A stretch of DNA of 64,000 nucleotides from SCN-70-22 sp046327755 (GCA_046327755.1 JAXLXW010000013.1:62001-126000); one strand, 5' to 3'; counted from the stretch's first letter, positions 32,673 to 42,645 are shown. Made by a program: numbers and translations. The notes: generated by a model from the letters alone, not told the origin.

Positions 32673-33854
32673 ATGTCCGTCGGCGACTCCTCTCCCACCG
32701 GATGGTCCGCCTTCGACGGTGCCAGCACCGCCGGGACCCTCCCCGCCGAGCAGCTGGCGGCGTCGGAGCTTCTGTCGTCCGACACGGCGCTCTGGGCGAT
32801 CGTCTTCGCCGGCGGGATCGGGTCGCGCTTCTGGCCGCTCTCGTCGCCGCACCGCCCCAAGCAGCTGTTGCGCCTGGTGGGCGAGCGCCCGTTGATCGCC
32901 GAGACGGTGGGGCGCCTGCATCCGTTGGTGCCGGCGGAACGGACGCTGGTGGTGACGTCGGCCGACATCGCCGCGGCGATCCACGGCGCGATTCCCGAGA
33001 TTCCCGAGGCCAATCTCCTCGTGGAGCCGCGCCCGTTAGGCACGGCGGCGGCGCTGGCGTGGGGGGCGCGCGAGGTGGCCAAGCGGGCCGGCCCCAACGC
33101 GCTGCTCTGCGCGCTGCACGCCGACCTCGCCGTCGCCTTCGCCGACGCCTTCCGCCACACGCTCCGACAGGGCGGGGCGGTGGCGGCGCGCGAGGAGTTG
33201 ATCGTCTCGATCGGGATCCCCGCCACGCGCCCGGAGACGGGGTTCGGCTACCTGGTCGTCGGCGACCCGCTCAGCATCGACTTCCCGCTTGCGGCTGGCG
33301 GCCCGGCGCTCGTCGACCGCTTCGTGGAGAAGCCGGACGCCCCCCTCGCCGCCGCGCTCTGCGCCAACGGCGCGCTCTGGCACTCCGGGATCGCCCTCGC
33401 CCGCGCCGGCCTCCTCCTCGACCAGCTGGAGCGCCACACGCCGGAAGTGCGCCCCCTCCTCGAGGCCAGGGAACTCACCGACCACGAGGCCTTCGCCGCC
33501 GACGTGCGCTCGATCTCCCTCGAGCGCGGCCTCTTCGAGCGCGTCGGGACGATGGCGGTCATCCCGGGCGACTTCGGCTGGGACGACGTCGGCACCTGGG
33601 CCTCCCTCAAGCGTGCCCGCGACCTCGATGACGAAGGGAACGGCGCCATCGGCGACGTCCACTTCGTCGACGCCGGCGGCAACATCGTGCACGCCGAAGG
33701 GAGCTCCGTGGTGCTCTACGGCGTCGAGGGGCTGCTCGTGGTGTCGATCAAGGGGACGACCTTCGTCACCACCCTCGACCGGGCCGCGGAGTTGCGGCCG
33801 CTGCTCGAGCGCCTGCCTGACGAGGTCCGGCACCAGCCGCCGCCGGAGGAGTAA
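32673..33854 (+). CDS. manC: Mannose-1-phosphate guanylyltransferase
   Basis: ATG 32673 gives 393 residues. The nucleotidyltransferase signature is clear: WAIVFAGGIGSRFWPLSSPH and RPKQLLRLVG, followed by TLVVTSADIAAAI, RPLGTAAALAWGARE, VDRFVEKPDAP and the pyrophosphorylase-type GDFGWDDVGTWASLKRARDL. The enzyme makes GDP-mannose from mannose-1-phosphate and GTP for capsule, LPS and other glycans. It has only the GT domain and no C-terminal mannose-6-phosphate isomerase domain. It is divergent from ubiE with a 137-base gap, and a hairpin element follows its stop. Confidence 0.92.
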   Translation: MSVGDSSPTGWSAFDGASTAGTLPAEQLAASELLSSDTALWAIVFAGGIGSRFWPLSSPHRPKQLLRLVGERPLIAETVGRLHPLVPAERTLVVTSADIAAAIHGAIPEIPEANLLVEPRPLGTAAALAWGAREVAKRAGPNALLCALHADLAVAFADAFRHTLRQGGAVAAREELIVSIGIPATRPETGFGYLVVGDPLSIDFPLAAGGPALVDRFVEKPDAPLAAALCANGALWHSGIALARAGLLLDQLERHTPEVRPLLEARELTDHEAFAADVRSISLERGLFERVGTMAVIPGDFGWDDVGTWASLKRARDLDDEGNGAIGDVHFVDAGGNIVHAEGSSVVLYGVEGLLVVSIKGTTFVTTLDRAAELRPLLERLPDEVRHQPPPEE

Positions 33855-33915
33855 GGCGGGAAGGTCGGCGCGGCGAGGCTGGGGGGCGCGCCCGGGGTGG
33901 AAAGGTCACGGGCGG

Positions 33916-34013
33916 TCTCACGCGAAGTCGCGAAGCCGCGAAGGGGGCTCGCATGGGGCGCGGCAGCTGCGCCCGGCTCGACCTCCTTCGCGGCTTCGCG
34001 TCTTCGCGTGAGA
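33916..34013. repeat. Intergenic hairpin element 1 (CGCGAAG units)
   Basis: A 29-base arm (33916-33944) and its complement (33985-34013) match with one mismatch. Each arm is itself made of short direct repeats (GCGAAG at 7-9-base intervals, on the other arm CTTCGC). The element sits 62 bases after manC and 41 bases before the end of the convergent S9 peptidase gene. Confidence 0.85.
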
Positions 34014-34053
34014 ATATCGTTGGTCGTTCTCTCCCTCATCCCGACGCCAACCC

Positions 34054-37000
34054 CTATCGCATCCTTCCCAGCTCCGCCTCCGCCGCCAGATACCCGAACG
34101 ACGCCCACTGCCCCTTCGCCCGCACGATGCGCGTGAAGATCTCCCGGGCCTCGGCGCGCCGCCCGTTGTACAGGTGCCAGTTCCCCACGCCGTACGCGGT
34201 GGTGATGTCCTCGAGGTTCCCCTCGCTCCCCCAGTCGCCTAACAAGTCGCGCGGCTGCAGCTCGCCCTTGTAGAGGAGGAGGAGCTTGTGGTAGGCGCCG
34301 TTCTCGATGATGTCCATGTCCTTTCGGATCGGGACGAGGACCTTCGCCGCCTCGGCGTTCCGCCCCAGGCGCCGCAGCGTCATGTAGAGCCAATGCGACG
34401 ACGCGACGAGCATGTCGGGGTTCCCCTTCGAGGCGGCGACGTCTTCCTGGTAGAGGGGGAGCGCCTTGTCGAAGTCGCCGTTGAGGTAGTACGCCAGCGC
34501 CAGGTGATAGCGGATGTTCCCCTTGAGCGTGCTGGTGGGGATGTTGCGCGCGTTGGGCTGGCCGTCGGGTTCGACCTCGTCCGCCTTGTCCTTGGTGAGT
34601 GCGTAGGCGCGTTCGAGGTCGGCGATCGCCTTGTCGAGCTGGCGAATCGTGATGTAGCGGTGCCCGCGGTGGCGGTACAGGCGGGCGTCGTCGGGGAACT
34701 TCGCGATCCCGTCGGTATAGATCGCGATCGCCTCGTTGAAGCGCCCGGGGTACGCCGTGCGGCGCCCGTACCAGATGATCGAGTCGGCGTTCGCCGGCGT
34801 GTGGCGCCACGCGGCGCGCGCCTCGGCGCGCTGCTGCTCCATGCGGGCCAGCGTTGCGGCTGCCGGGACGGGACGGGAGAGCGGCTCCCCTGACAGGGAG
34901 ATCGCCTCCACCGCCCGCTCCTGCGCCGGCCCCTTGAGCATGCGGTCGAAGAAGGCGACCAGGCGATCGTGGAAGTCGAGGAAGTCGGCCGGCGTCGTGC
35001 TCGGCGTCCCGTGCCCGCCGTTCATGTAGTTCACCCACGTCACGTCCTTCCCCAGGCGGCGCAGCGCGTAGAACATCTCCCGCGTGTTGTCGGCGGGGAC
35101 GTTCCCGTCCTGCGCTCCGGTCATGAGGAGCAACGGCGTCGTGATGCGGTCGGCGAACATGATCGCCGAGTGGGCCACGTACTTCTGCGGTTGCTGCCAG
35201 AGCGTGGCGCCGAGGCGGTCCTGCGACTTCTCCGCCGCGTGGATGTTGCGCACGCCCAGGCGCGGTGAGTCGGTGTAGAACGAGATCATGTCGACCTTGC
35301 CGCTGATGTTCACGGCGGCGCGGAAGCGCTTGGTCTGCGTGATCAGGAGGTTGGTCGCGTAGCCGCCGTAGCTCGTCCCGAAGACGCCGAGCTTCGACGA
35401 GTCGGCGATCCCCGCCTCGATGAGATGATTCGCCGCCGCCGTCACCCCCTTGAGCCACGCCTCGCCCGGAAAGCCCGTCTCGAACCCCACGCTCGGCTTC
35501 ACCACCACGTAGCCGTTGGCGGTGAGGACGTTGATCGTGGCGTCGAAGCTGTCGTCGAAGAAGTCCTCGTAGATGTTGAACAGCGTCGGGTATCGCTTCG
35601 ACGCGTCGTAGTCGGCGGGGAGATAGGCGACGCCGTAACGGGTGGCGCCGTCGAGGTCATGGTAGGTGAGGAGGCGCGTGCGGGCGAAGGCCTTGGTGGC
35701 GAGATGGGCGTTGGCGCTGGTCACCGCGCGTGCGTTGCGCAGCGAGGCGTCGGCGACGTACAGCTCCTGCGGGCGGTTCCCCTCGCCTGACGAGTACACC
35801 AGGACGTCGCCCGACTTGGCCAGCCGCAATGCGCCGTAGAGCCGCGCGTCCTTCACCAGCTCCTGCAGCGTCCCCGACTGGCGGTCAAAGCGCGCGAAGC
35901 CGCGCTCCCACGCCGTCCGGCTGGCGACGGAGAAGTAGAGCGACCGCCCGTCCTCGCTCCAGGCGACGGGTTGGTAGCGCGGCGCCGTCCCGGAGTCGCT
36001 CGTGGCGACGACGCGCGTGCGCGCGCCGCCGGCGAGCGGGGCGAGCCAGTACCCCTCGCGGTTGGAGAGGAGGAGGGCGTCACCGCTCGGCGACCAGCGC
36101 GACAATGTCCAGCGCGCGCGGGCCAGCGCCTCGCGCCCGCTGGCGCTCGTGTCGCTGGCGAGGGCGGAGTCCGGGGCGGTGACGAGTTGCGCTGCCGCGC
36201 CGCTCGCCGCGCGCTGCACCCAGACCTTGCCGTCCTTCCCCCAGGCGAACTGTTTCCCGTCGTTGGACCAGGCGAGGGTGACCCCCTTGAGCGAGGGGAG
36301 GAGGACGAACGGCGCCCCGCCTGTCGAGGGGCGCGCCATGAGCCGCCGCTCGGTCCCGAAGATGACGTCGTAGTCCGTCTGCTTCGTGATGTCGTCCTCG
36401 TACGTCACCAGCGAGTCGTCGTCGCTCAGGGCGAAGGTCGCCGTCATCGCCTCGGGGAGGAGCTCCTGCGCCTTCCCGGTCGCGACGTCGATGGCGTACA
36501 CGGCACGGACGTTCCCCTCGCGGCGCAGGCGGTCCCAGGCCAGGAAGGGGTCGCGTCCGTCCTGCACGAAGACGGGGCCCTGCGTCATGCGCGAGAACTC
36601 GGCGCGGATGCGCGCGAGCCAGCGGTCGCGCCGGAGCGAGAGGACGAGTCGCGTCCCGTCGCGCGACCAGCGCACGTCGCTGTTCTCGGCCACGTACCAG
36701 CCGGCGGGGACGGCGACCGGGCGCGAGCGCCCGGTGGCGCGCTCCCACACCGTGGGCTGCAGCCGCTCGCGGTCGAGGACGAGGTAGGCCAGGCGCGCGC
36801 CGTCGCGCGACCAGCTCGGGGAGCGGAGCACGCGCGGCTCGCCCACCACCGGCTGCGTGGCGCCGGTCGCGGTGTTGATGCTGACGAGGCGCGCGGTGGC
36901 GGGGCGGATGTACGACGGGTCGCCGTCACGCCGGAAGTCGGTCCCGAAGCCGTCGCGCCGCGCCTGCACGAGGACGGCGAGCCAGCGCCCGTCGTCGCTC

Positions 37001-37308
37001 AGATCCGCGGCCTGCGAGGACGTGACCTCGAGAAGGTCGGTGGCGGTGAACGCGCCGGTCGCCGCGCCCGCCGTCGCGCTCTTCGGGGCGCCAGACGGCT
37101 GCGCGGCGCCTGCCGTTGCGGCTTCGAGCCGCGCTTGCGCCTGCCGAGTGCTGGTGCGCGCTGCCTGGGCTGGCGCGGCTCGTCCCGATGTCGCGAGAAG
37201 GGCGGCGGCGACGCATCCGAGCGCGACCCTCTGGAGCGGGGGAAGTGGTGTCGGGCGCGTTGCACGGACGCGGGGGAGGACGGCGCTGGGCGGGGGGAGG
37301 CGCAGCAT
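34054..37308 (-). CDS. S9-family (prolyl oligopeptidase-like) peptidase with C-terminal TPR region
   Basis: ATG 37308 gives 1084 residues with a signal peptide (LQRVALGCVAAALLATSG, cleavage near AAPAQA). Residues about 90-430 are beta-propeller-like repeats with SxDG/WSRDG motifs (DLSDDGRWLAV; PSWSRDGARLAYLV). The hydrolase domain follows: KRYPTLFNIYEDFFDD, the nucleophile Ser646 in GVFGTSYGGYATNLL, Asp in LLLMTGAQDGNVPAD and His in NYMNGGHGTPS. The last ~300 residues contain tetratricopeptide-like repeats (RFNEAIAIYTDGIAKFPDDA; ALAYYLNGDFDKALPLYQED). The fusion of S9 peptidase and TPR is unusual. It probably degrades peptides in the periplasm and is divergent from a SusC-SusD pair. A start at 37395 or 37503 is possible. 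Confidence 0.88.
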   Translation of the reverse strand: MLRLPPPSAVLPRVRATRPTPLPPLQRVALGCVAAALLATSGRAAPAQAARTSTRQAQARLEAATAGAAQPSGAPKSATAGAATGAFTATDLLEVTSSQAADLSDDGRWLAVLVQARRDGFGTDFRRDGDPSYIRPATARLVSINTATGATQPVVGEPRVLRSPSWSRDGARLAYLVLDRERLQPTVWERATGRSRPVAVPAGWYVAENSDVRWSRDGTRLVLSLRRDRWLARIRAEFSRMTQGPVFVQDGRDPFLAWDRLRREGNVRAVYAIDVATGKAQELLPEAMTATFALSDDDSLVTYEDDITKQTDYDVIFGTERRLMARPSTGGAPFVLLPSLKGVTLAWSNDGKQFAWGKDGKVWVQRAASGAAAQLVTAPDSALASDTSASGREALARARWTLSRWSPSGDALLLSNREGYWLAPLAGGARTRVVATSDSGTAPRYQPVAWSEDGRSLYFSVASRTAWERGFARFDRQSGTLQELVKDARLYGALRLAKSGDVLVYSSGEGNRPQELYVADASLRNARAVTSANAHLATKAFARTRLLTYHDLDGATRYGVAYLPADYDASKRYPTLFNIYEDFFDDSFDATINVLTANGYVVVKPSVGFETGFPGEAWLKGVTAAANHLIEAGIADSSKLGVFGTSYGGYATNLLITQTKRFRAAVNISGKVDMISFYTDSPRLGVRNIHAAEKSQDRLGATLWQQPQKYVAHSAIMFADRITTPLLLMTGAQDGNVPADNTREMFYALRRLGKDVTWVNYMNGGHGTPSTTPADFLDFHDRLVAFFDRMLKGPAQERAVEAISLSGEPLSRPVPAAATLARMEQQRAEARAAWRHTPANADSIIWYGRRTAYPGRFNEAIAIYTDGIAKFPDDARLYRHRGHRYITIRQLDKAIADLERAYALTKDKADEVEPDGQPNARNIPTSTLKGNIRYHLALAYYLNGDFDKALPLYQEDVAASKGNPDMLVASSHWLYMTLRRLGRNAEAAKVLVPIRKDMDIIENGAYHKLLLLYKGELQPRDLLGDWGSEGNLEDITTAYGVGNWHLYNGRRAEAREIFTRIVRAKGQWASFGYLAAEAELGRMR

Positions 37309-37717
37309 GGCGGCGGCGAGTGGGGGGACGAGGGTTCGCGCGTGGACTGACCACTCGCGAACTGGTACCTCGGCGGGTAACACGCGCCACGCCATTCTGC
37401 AATGGGGAATCACAGACGATGTGCGCGTTTCAAGATGCGGAAAACCGCCGACTTCGCTGGGATGCAACGTGATGCGCAAAGCCGCGAGGAAAATTCTTGA
37501 CACTCTAGCGTCGGCTCCAGAGGTTTGGCGACTCGCGAAAGTGTGCCGCAGGACGCGTCCTGTCGGTGACGGTGGGATGAGTGGGTTCGCCCTGCCCGTC
37601 GCCCCATCGTCGGTGCCGCGCGTGTCGGGCCTCCGGCCCGATTCCGGGCGGCCCCGCCCGCAATGGGTGGTCGCGATCGCGAGTCAATCGAGTCCCCCCC
37701 AACATCGGGAGGTTTTT
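37309..37717. other. Divergent promoter region between S9 peptidase and susC
   Basis: No gene is supported. TTGACA is at 37497-37502 but I find no matching -10 box. A GGGCC-type hairpin (about 37629-37660) lies in the probable susC leader, and GGGAGGT (37707-37713) is a strong ribosome-binding site 4 bases before the GTG start. Confidence 0.45.
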
Positions 37718-40700
37718 GTGCGAAGGTTCTTTGTCCTTGCAGCAGCACTGCTCGCGACGTTCGCCGTGCCGGCGAGCGCGCGAGCGCAGACCCGCGAAGT
37801 CACCGGCAAGGTGACGGTCGCCGGGGCTGGCACCCCGCTCCAGGATGCGATCATCGGGACGGTCGGTGCGGCCGGCGGTGCCCGCACCAACGCGAGCGGT
37901 GAGTATCGCCTCCGTGTCCCGAACGGTGACGTCACCATCCAGGTGCGCGCCATCGGCTACAAGCGTCAGCAGATCCGCGTCTCGGCGTCGCAGTCGACCG
38001 CCGACTTCGCGCTCGAGAAGGACGTGCTCCAGATCGAAGGCGTGACCATCACCGGTGCCGCCACGACGATCGAACGCAAGAACGCCGCGACGGCGGTGGC
38101 CGCCGTGAGCTCCGAGGAGCTGGCCCGCGTTCCGGCGCCGGCGCTCGAGAGCGCGCTGCAGGGCAAGGTGGTCGGCGCGAGCATCAACATGAACAACGGC
38201 GCCCCGGGCGGCGGCGGTCAGGTGCAGATCCGCGGCGCCTCGTCGCTCATCGGCAACACCAACCCGCTGTTCGTCGTCGACGGCGTCATCATCTCCAACT
38301 CCGTCCGCTCGAACCGCCTCTCGGTCGTCACCGGCTCGCTCAACGCCGGCGAAGAGAACGGGACCAACCGCCTCGCCGACATCAACCCGAACGACATCGA
38401 GAACATCGAAGTCCTGAAGGGTGCCGCGGCGAGCGCCATCTACGGCTCGCAGGCCACCAACGGCGTCGTCGTCATCACGACGAAGCGTGGCTCGGCCACC
38501 GCGCCGCGCGTGAACTTCACGCAGCGTGTCGGGACGTACCAGGCGCAGCGCCTGCTGGGCTCGCGCAAGTTCGACAACCTCCAGCAGGTGCTGGGGATCG
38601 TCGGCGGCGCTGAGGCGACGGCCGCTGCCACGGCGGCGTGCAACCCGAAGTGCCCGTACTTCGACTATCAGGGACAGCTCTACGGCCAGATGGATCCGTC
38701 GTACGAGAGCGTCGTGTCCCTCACCGGCGGCGTGAACAACACCCGCTACTTCTTCTCCGGGCTCGACCGGCAGGAAGCGGGCGTCATCCAGAACACCGGC
38801 GCTCGCCGTCAGTCGCTCCGCGCCAACCTCGATCAGGCGATCGGGAGCAAGGTCACCGTCTCGCTCGGCGCCAACATCCTGCGCTCGTTCTCGCAGCGCG
38901 GCATCTCGTCGAACGACAACGCGCTGTCGTCGCCGATCTACGCCTTCGGCTACGCGCCGGCGATCGTCGACCTGCGCAAGAAGGACGCGACCGGGCGCTA
39001 CGTGCTCAATCCGTTCCCGTCGGGGGCGACCAACACGTCGAACCCGTTCCAGACGATGGACCTCATGCTCAACAATGAGGACGTCTATCGTCAGATCTTC
39101 TCCAGCCGCGTGAACTACGCCGCGCTGTCGATGGATCACAACACGGTCAACTTCTCGTTGCAGGCGGGCGCCGACCGCTTCTCGAGCGAGAACTACATCT
39201 ATGCGCCGCAGGAACTCCAGTTCCAGCGCGCCGGCACCGTGCAGGGCGGCGCCTTCCCGGGCACCGTCATCCAGGGGAACGGGACCAACCTGTTCTCGAA
39301 CGTGACCGGCTCCGGCACGTGGAACAACACGACGTTCTCCTGGCTGAATGCCACGACGTCGTTCGGCGGGCAGTTCGAAAGCCGCGAGACGAACGACTAC
39401 AACATCGTCGGGCGCGGCCTTGGCCCGGCGCAGAAGAACGCCGCAGGGGCGACCAACACGGCGGTCTCGAACGGGCGCACGCTGGTCCTCAACCAGGCCT
39501 TCTTCGCCCAGCAGGAACTCCTGATGTTCGGCGAGAAGCTCTACCTCTCCGGCGCCGTGCGCGGCGAGCGTTCGAGCGTCAACGCCGATCGCGACAAGGT
39601 CTTCTACTTCCCGCGCGTCAGCGGTTCGTACCGCTTCGTGGCGCCGATCAGCGGCGTGACGGAACTCAAGCTGCGCGCGGCCTACGGCGAGTCGGGCAAC
39701 CAGCCCAACTTCGGCGAGCGTGACCTCACGGTGGCCTCGTACGGGCTGATCGGCGGCGCGGCGGGCTTCGGCGTCCCGGGCACCATCGGCAACGTCAACG
39801 TGACCCCCGAGCGCCTGAAGGAGATCGAGTACGGCATCGACGCCGGCTTCCTCAAGGATCGCGTCCGCCTCGAAGCGACGTACTACAACCGCAACATCGT
39901 CGACCTCCTCGTTCGCCCGACCCTCGCCCCGTCGACCGGTATCTCGACGACGACGGTGAACGGTGGCGAGATGAAGGCCACGGGCGTCGAACTCGGCATC
40001 ACCACGATCCCGATGCAGACGGCCAACTTCCAGTGGACGTCGCGCGCGACCTGGTTCCAGAACAAGTCCGAGATCACCTCGTTCCCCGAAGGCGTGAAGC
40101 CGTTCCGCGACAACACCGCGGCGCGTGGCTTCGGCAACTCGTACGGGCAGCTCTTCTACACCCCGGGTCACACCGTCTCGACCATCTGGGGGAACGGCCT
40201 CGTGAACGGCGTGCAGACCACGCAGATCCCGCTGGCCGACGCCAACCCGCGCTACGTGATGTCGTTCTCGAACGACTGGAACTACAAGCGGTTCAACGTC
40301 AACATGCTCATCGACTACCGCCGCGGTGGCGTGCTGTCGAACATGACGAAGAACCTCTTCGACGAAGGCGGCAACTCGTGGGACTACGACGAGAAGTCGC
40401 CGGAAGCGAACGTCCCGCTGGGTGAGTGGCGCTACAACACCTGGAACGGCGGGCGCAACACGGCGGTCTACCTCGAGGACGGCTCGTACACGAAGATCCG
40501 CGAGATCAACGTCTCGTACGACCTCCCGCAGAGCTGGTGGTCGCTGGTGCCGGGTGCCCGCTCGGGTCGCGTGAGCCTCTCCGGGCGTAACCTGTTCATC
40601 ATCTCCGGCTACAACGGCTTCGACCCCGAAGTGAACAACGGCGGTAACTACGTCGTCCGCTTCGTCGACCTCGCGCCGTTCCCGCCGACCCGCTCGTTCT

Positions 40701-40726
40701 TCTTCTCGGTCGACCTCGGCTGGTAA
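37718..40726 (+). CDS. susC: SusC/RagA-type TonB-dependent outer-membrane receptor
   Basis: GTG 37718, with GGGAGGT just upstream, gives 1002 residues. A signal peptide (RRFFVLAAALLATFAVPASA, cleaved before RAQ or QT) is followed by a carboxypeptidase-like plug-in domain (VTGKVTVAGAGTPLQDAIIG), the TonB plug (ESALQGKVVGASINMNNG; QIRGASSLIGNTNPLFVVDG; IENIEVLKGAAASAIYGSQA) and a long beta-barrel ending in the outer-membrane signal SFFFSVDLGW. SusC proteins import oligosaccharides or peptides with TonB energy and a SusD lid. The SusD-like gene follows at 40785. The divergent S9 peptidase suggests peptides as the substrate; that is inference. Confidence 0.95.
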   Translation: MRRFFVLAAALLATFAVPASARAQTREVTGKVTVAGAGTPLQDAIIGTVGAAGGARTNASGEYRLRVPNGDVTIQVRAIGYKRQQIRVSASQSTADFALEKDVLQIEGVTITGAATTIERKNAATAVAAVSSEELARVPAPALESALQGKVVGASINMNNGAPGGGGQVQIRGASSLIGNTNPLFVVDGVIISNSVRSNRLSVVTGSLNAGEENGTNRLADINPNDIENIEVLKGAAASAIYGSQATNGVVVITTKRGSATAPRVNFTQRVGTYQAQRLLGSRKFDNLQQVLGIVGGAEATAAATAACNPKCPYFDYQGQLYGQMDPSYESVVSLTGGVNNTRYFFSGLDRQEAGVIQNTGARRQSLRANLDQAIGSKVTVSLGANILRSFSQRGISSNDNALSSPIYAFGYAPAIVDLRKKDATGRYVLNPFPSGATNTSNPFQTMDLMLNNEDVYRQIFSSRVNYAALSMDHNTVNFSLQAGADRFSSENYIYAPQELQFQRAGTVQGGAFPGTVIQGNGTNLFSNVTGSGTWNNTTFSWLNATTSFGGQFESRETNDYNIVGRGLGPAQKNAAGATNTAVSNGRTLVLNQAFFAQQELLMFGEKLYLSGAVRGERSSVNADRDKVFYFPRVSGSYRFVAPISGVTELKLRAAYGESGNQPNFGERDLTVASYGLIGGAAGFGVPGTIGNVNVTPERLKEIEYGIDAGFLKDRVRLEATYYNRNIVDLLVRPTLAPSTGISTTTVNGGEMKATGVELGITTIPMQTANFQWTSRATWFQNKSEITSFPEGVKPFRDNTAARGFGNSYGQLFYTPGHTVSTIWGNGLVNGVQTTQIPLADANPRYVMSFSNDWNYKRFNVNMLIDYRRGGVLSNMTKNLFDEGGNSWDYDEKSPEANVPLGEWRYNTWNGGRNTAVYLEDGSYTKIREINVSYDLPQSWWSLVPGARSGRVSLSGRNLFIISGYNGFDPEVNNGGNYVVRFVDLAPFPPTRSFFFSVDLGW

Positions 40727-40784
40727 ACCGATGACGTTCCGACTCAATCTGACTTCAGCGAGCACTCGCTCGATGGGAGATCGT

Positions 40785-42209
40785 ATGCGCATGAGGTCCG
40801 TTGCGCTCCTCGGAGCGCTCATGTTCAGCGTCGTCGGCTGCAACACCGACAAGCTGAACGTGCCGAACTACAACTCACCCACCGTCGACGCCTTGTCGAA
40901 GGATCCCAACGGGATCCAGCTCCTGGCGACCGGTATCCTGGTGAGCGAACGCGGCGCCATCGCCGGCTTCAACCGCGACCTGGGGATCTTCGGGCGTGAG
41001 GCGTACAACTACTTCACGACCGACGGCCGCACCGTCTCGAACTACCTGGTTGGCCTCGCCAGCCCGCAGCGCCTCGATCCCGGCGGCTTCGCCAACGGGA
41101 ACTGGGCGGGGCGCTACCAGAACATGAAGAACGCGGTGAACCTCATCGCGGCCGCCAACGCGTCCAATCTCTCGGCCGCGCAGAAGGCGGCGGTCGCGGG
41201 GTGGGCCAAGACGTGGTACGCGATCGACCTGCTCTACCTCATCCAGACCCGCGACACGATCGGCATCCCGGTCGAGATCCCGGAGTCGCCGAACACCCCC
41301 GCGCCCTTCGTGTCGCGTGACTCGGCGTACAAGCGGGTTATCGCGGAGCTCGATGCGGCGAAGACGAGCCTGGCGGCGGGGGGCGCAGCCTTCCCGTTCT
41401 CCATGCACTCCGGCTTCGCGGGCTTCGACACCCCGGCGAACTTCCTCAAGTTCAACCGGGCGATCGCGGCCAAGGCCAACGTCATCCGCGGCTCGTTAGG
41501 GTGCGGCAACAGCTGCTACAACGCGGCGCTCACCGCCCTTGGCGAATCGTTCATCTCGACGACGGCCACCCTGGCGTCGCTCAACGTGGGCCCGCAGCAC
41601 ATCTTCTCCACCGCGACGGGTGACGGCCTCAACGCCAACTCGTTCCAGGTGAACAACTACGTGTACGCGCACAAGCAGGCGGTCACCGTCGCCCAGCTCC
41701 AGGCCGACGGCGTCACGCTCGACGACCGCGTGGTGCGCAAGCTCGTGAAGCTCGCCAACCCGGTCGATCCGCCGGGACTCCAGAACATCGCGGCGGAGTA
41801 TCGCTTCGAGATCTGGCCGACGCAGACGTCGCCGGTGGCGATCATCCGCAACGAGGAGCTCCTCCTCCTGCGGGCCGAGGCCAACTGGGCGCTGGGCAAC
41901 ACGAACGCAGCGCTCACGGACCTCAACATCGTGCGCACCACCTCGGGCAAGCTCGCCCCGCTCGCCTCGCTGGCGACCGGCGCGGCCGGGCTCGATCGCA
42001 TCATGTACGAGAAGCACCTGTCGCTCCTCTTCGAGGGGACGCGCTGGGTCGACATGCGTCGCTGGGGCCGTATCTCCGCGCTCCCGATCGACCGTGCTGG
42101 CCAGTTCGTCGCCAAGGTCATGCCGATCCCGCAGGCGGAGTGCGATGCGCGCCGTCCGATCGGGGCCCCGGCCTCTGTCCTCCCGCGCGGGTGCGAGGGG
42201 AATCTGTAA
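40785..42209 (+). CDS. susD: SusD/RagB-type surface lipoprotein
   Basis: ATG 40785 is preferred because GGGAG lies 6 bases upstream and the protein then starts with a lipoprotein signal (MRMRSVALLGALMFSVVGC) with Cys as anchor; ATG 40731 and 40773 are in frame upstream. The 474 residues show the SusD pattern: NVPNYNSPTVDALSKDP (N-terminal NPNxPT-like turn), AGWAKTWYAIDLLYLIQTRD and in the C-terminal part ALTDLNIVRTTSGKLAPLAS and YEKHLSLLFEGTRWVDMRRW. It is the lipid-anchored lid that hands substrate to the SusC barrel encoded immediately upstream. A good terminator follows at 42233. Confidence 0.95.
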   Translation: MRMRSVALLGALMFSVVGCNTDKLNVPNYNSPTVDALSKDPNGIQLLATGILVSERGAIAGFNRDLGIFGREAYNYFTTDGRTVSNYLVGLASPQRLDPGGFANGNWAGRYQNMKNAVNLIAAANASNLSAAQKAAVAGWAKTWYAIDLLYLIQTRDTIGIPVEIPESPNTPAPFVSRDSAYKRVIAELDAAKTSLAAGGAAFPFSMHSGFAGFDTPANFLKFNRAIAAKANVIRGSLGCGNSCYNAALTALGESFISTTATLASLNVGPQHIFSTATGDGLNANSFQVNNYVYAHKQAVTVAQLQADGVTLDDRVVRKLVKLANPVDPPGLQNIAAEYRFEIWPTQTSPVAIIRNEELLLLRAEANWALGNTNAALTDLNIVRTTSGKLAPLASLATGAAGLDRIMYEKHLSLLFEGTRWVDMRRWGRISALPIDRAGQFVAKVMPIPQAECDARRPIGAPASVLPRGCEGNL

Positions 42210-42232
42210 GCGACACGCAGTGAGAAGTGCTG

Positions 42233-42262
42233 ACGGCCGGTCCCGCGAGGGGCCGGCCGTTT
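42233..42262. terminator. Terminator of the susCD operon
   Basis: A 12-bp stem (ACGGCCGGTCCC / GGGGCCGGCCGT, one G-T pair) with a GCGA loop is followed by TTTG. It starts 24 bases after the susD stop. Confidence 0.75.
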
Positions 42263-42273
42263 GCATTGTCATT

Positions 42274-42304
42274 GGGACGGGAGACGGGAGACGGGAGACG
42301 GGAG
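42274..42304 (+). repeat. GGGAGAC tandem tract
   Basis: The 7-bp unit GGGAGAC (ACGGGAG in another register) is repeated about four times. A related GGGAGAC tract with one variant unit lies at about 61559-61584 between two tRNA genes. It is noncoding. Confidence 0.8.
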
Positions 42305-42367
42305 TGTCGACGCCTAACGGCGTCTGAGCTGAGGTCAGAGCCGAGGTCAGAGTCCACCCGAAAGCCA

Positions 42368-42468
42368 CTCTGCGAAACTCTGCGTTCTCTGCGGTGAAAA
42401 AGGCACCCGTGAACAACGACGACCTGTGCGCGGGAGTTCTTACCGCAGAGAACGCAGAGGGCGCAGAG
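42368..42468. repeat. Intergenic hairpin element 2 (CTCTGCG units)
   Basis: Arms at 42368-42398 (CTCTGCG, AAA, CTCTGCG, TT, CTCTGCGG) and 42440-42468 (complementary, with CCC for AAA) form a long imperfect hairpin of repeated 7-bp words. It lies between susD and the convergent reductase gene. A related half-element, CCTGCGTTCTGTGTGGTGAA, occurs at about 42523-42542. Confidence 0.85.
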
Positions 42469-42645
42469 GATGACGGCGAACGGCGCCGACGGTCGCCGCT
42501 CGCGTCCTGGTCACTCGCTGAAACCCTGCGTTCTGTGTGGTGAAAGCTGTTCCGGCGCCGAATCGCGGCGGCGTGGAGGATCTGTCACCACGGAGAACAC
42601 CGGGGACTCAGCGTCCCACGGAGTTGGGGTCCGCTTCGGGGCTGC

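Noticed and set aside
37505..40852. A 1115-residue minus-strand ORF opposite susC.
   Set aside because: Composition (Arg/Val/Asp/Glu without fold or motifs) is the usual shadow of a high-GC gene; the + strand encodes a clear SusC protein.
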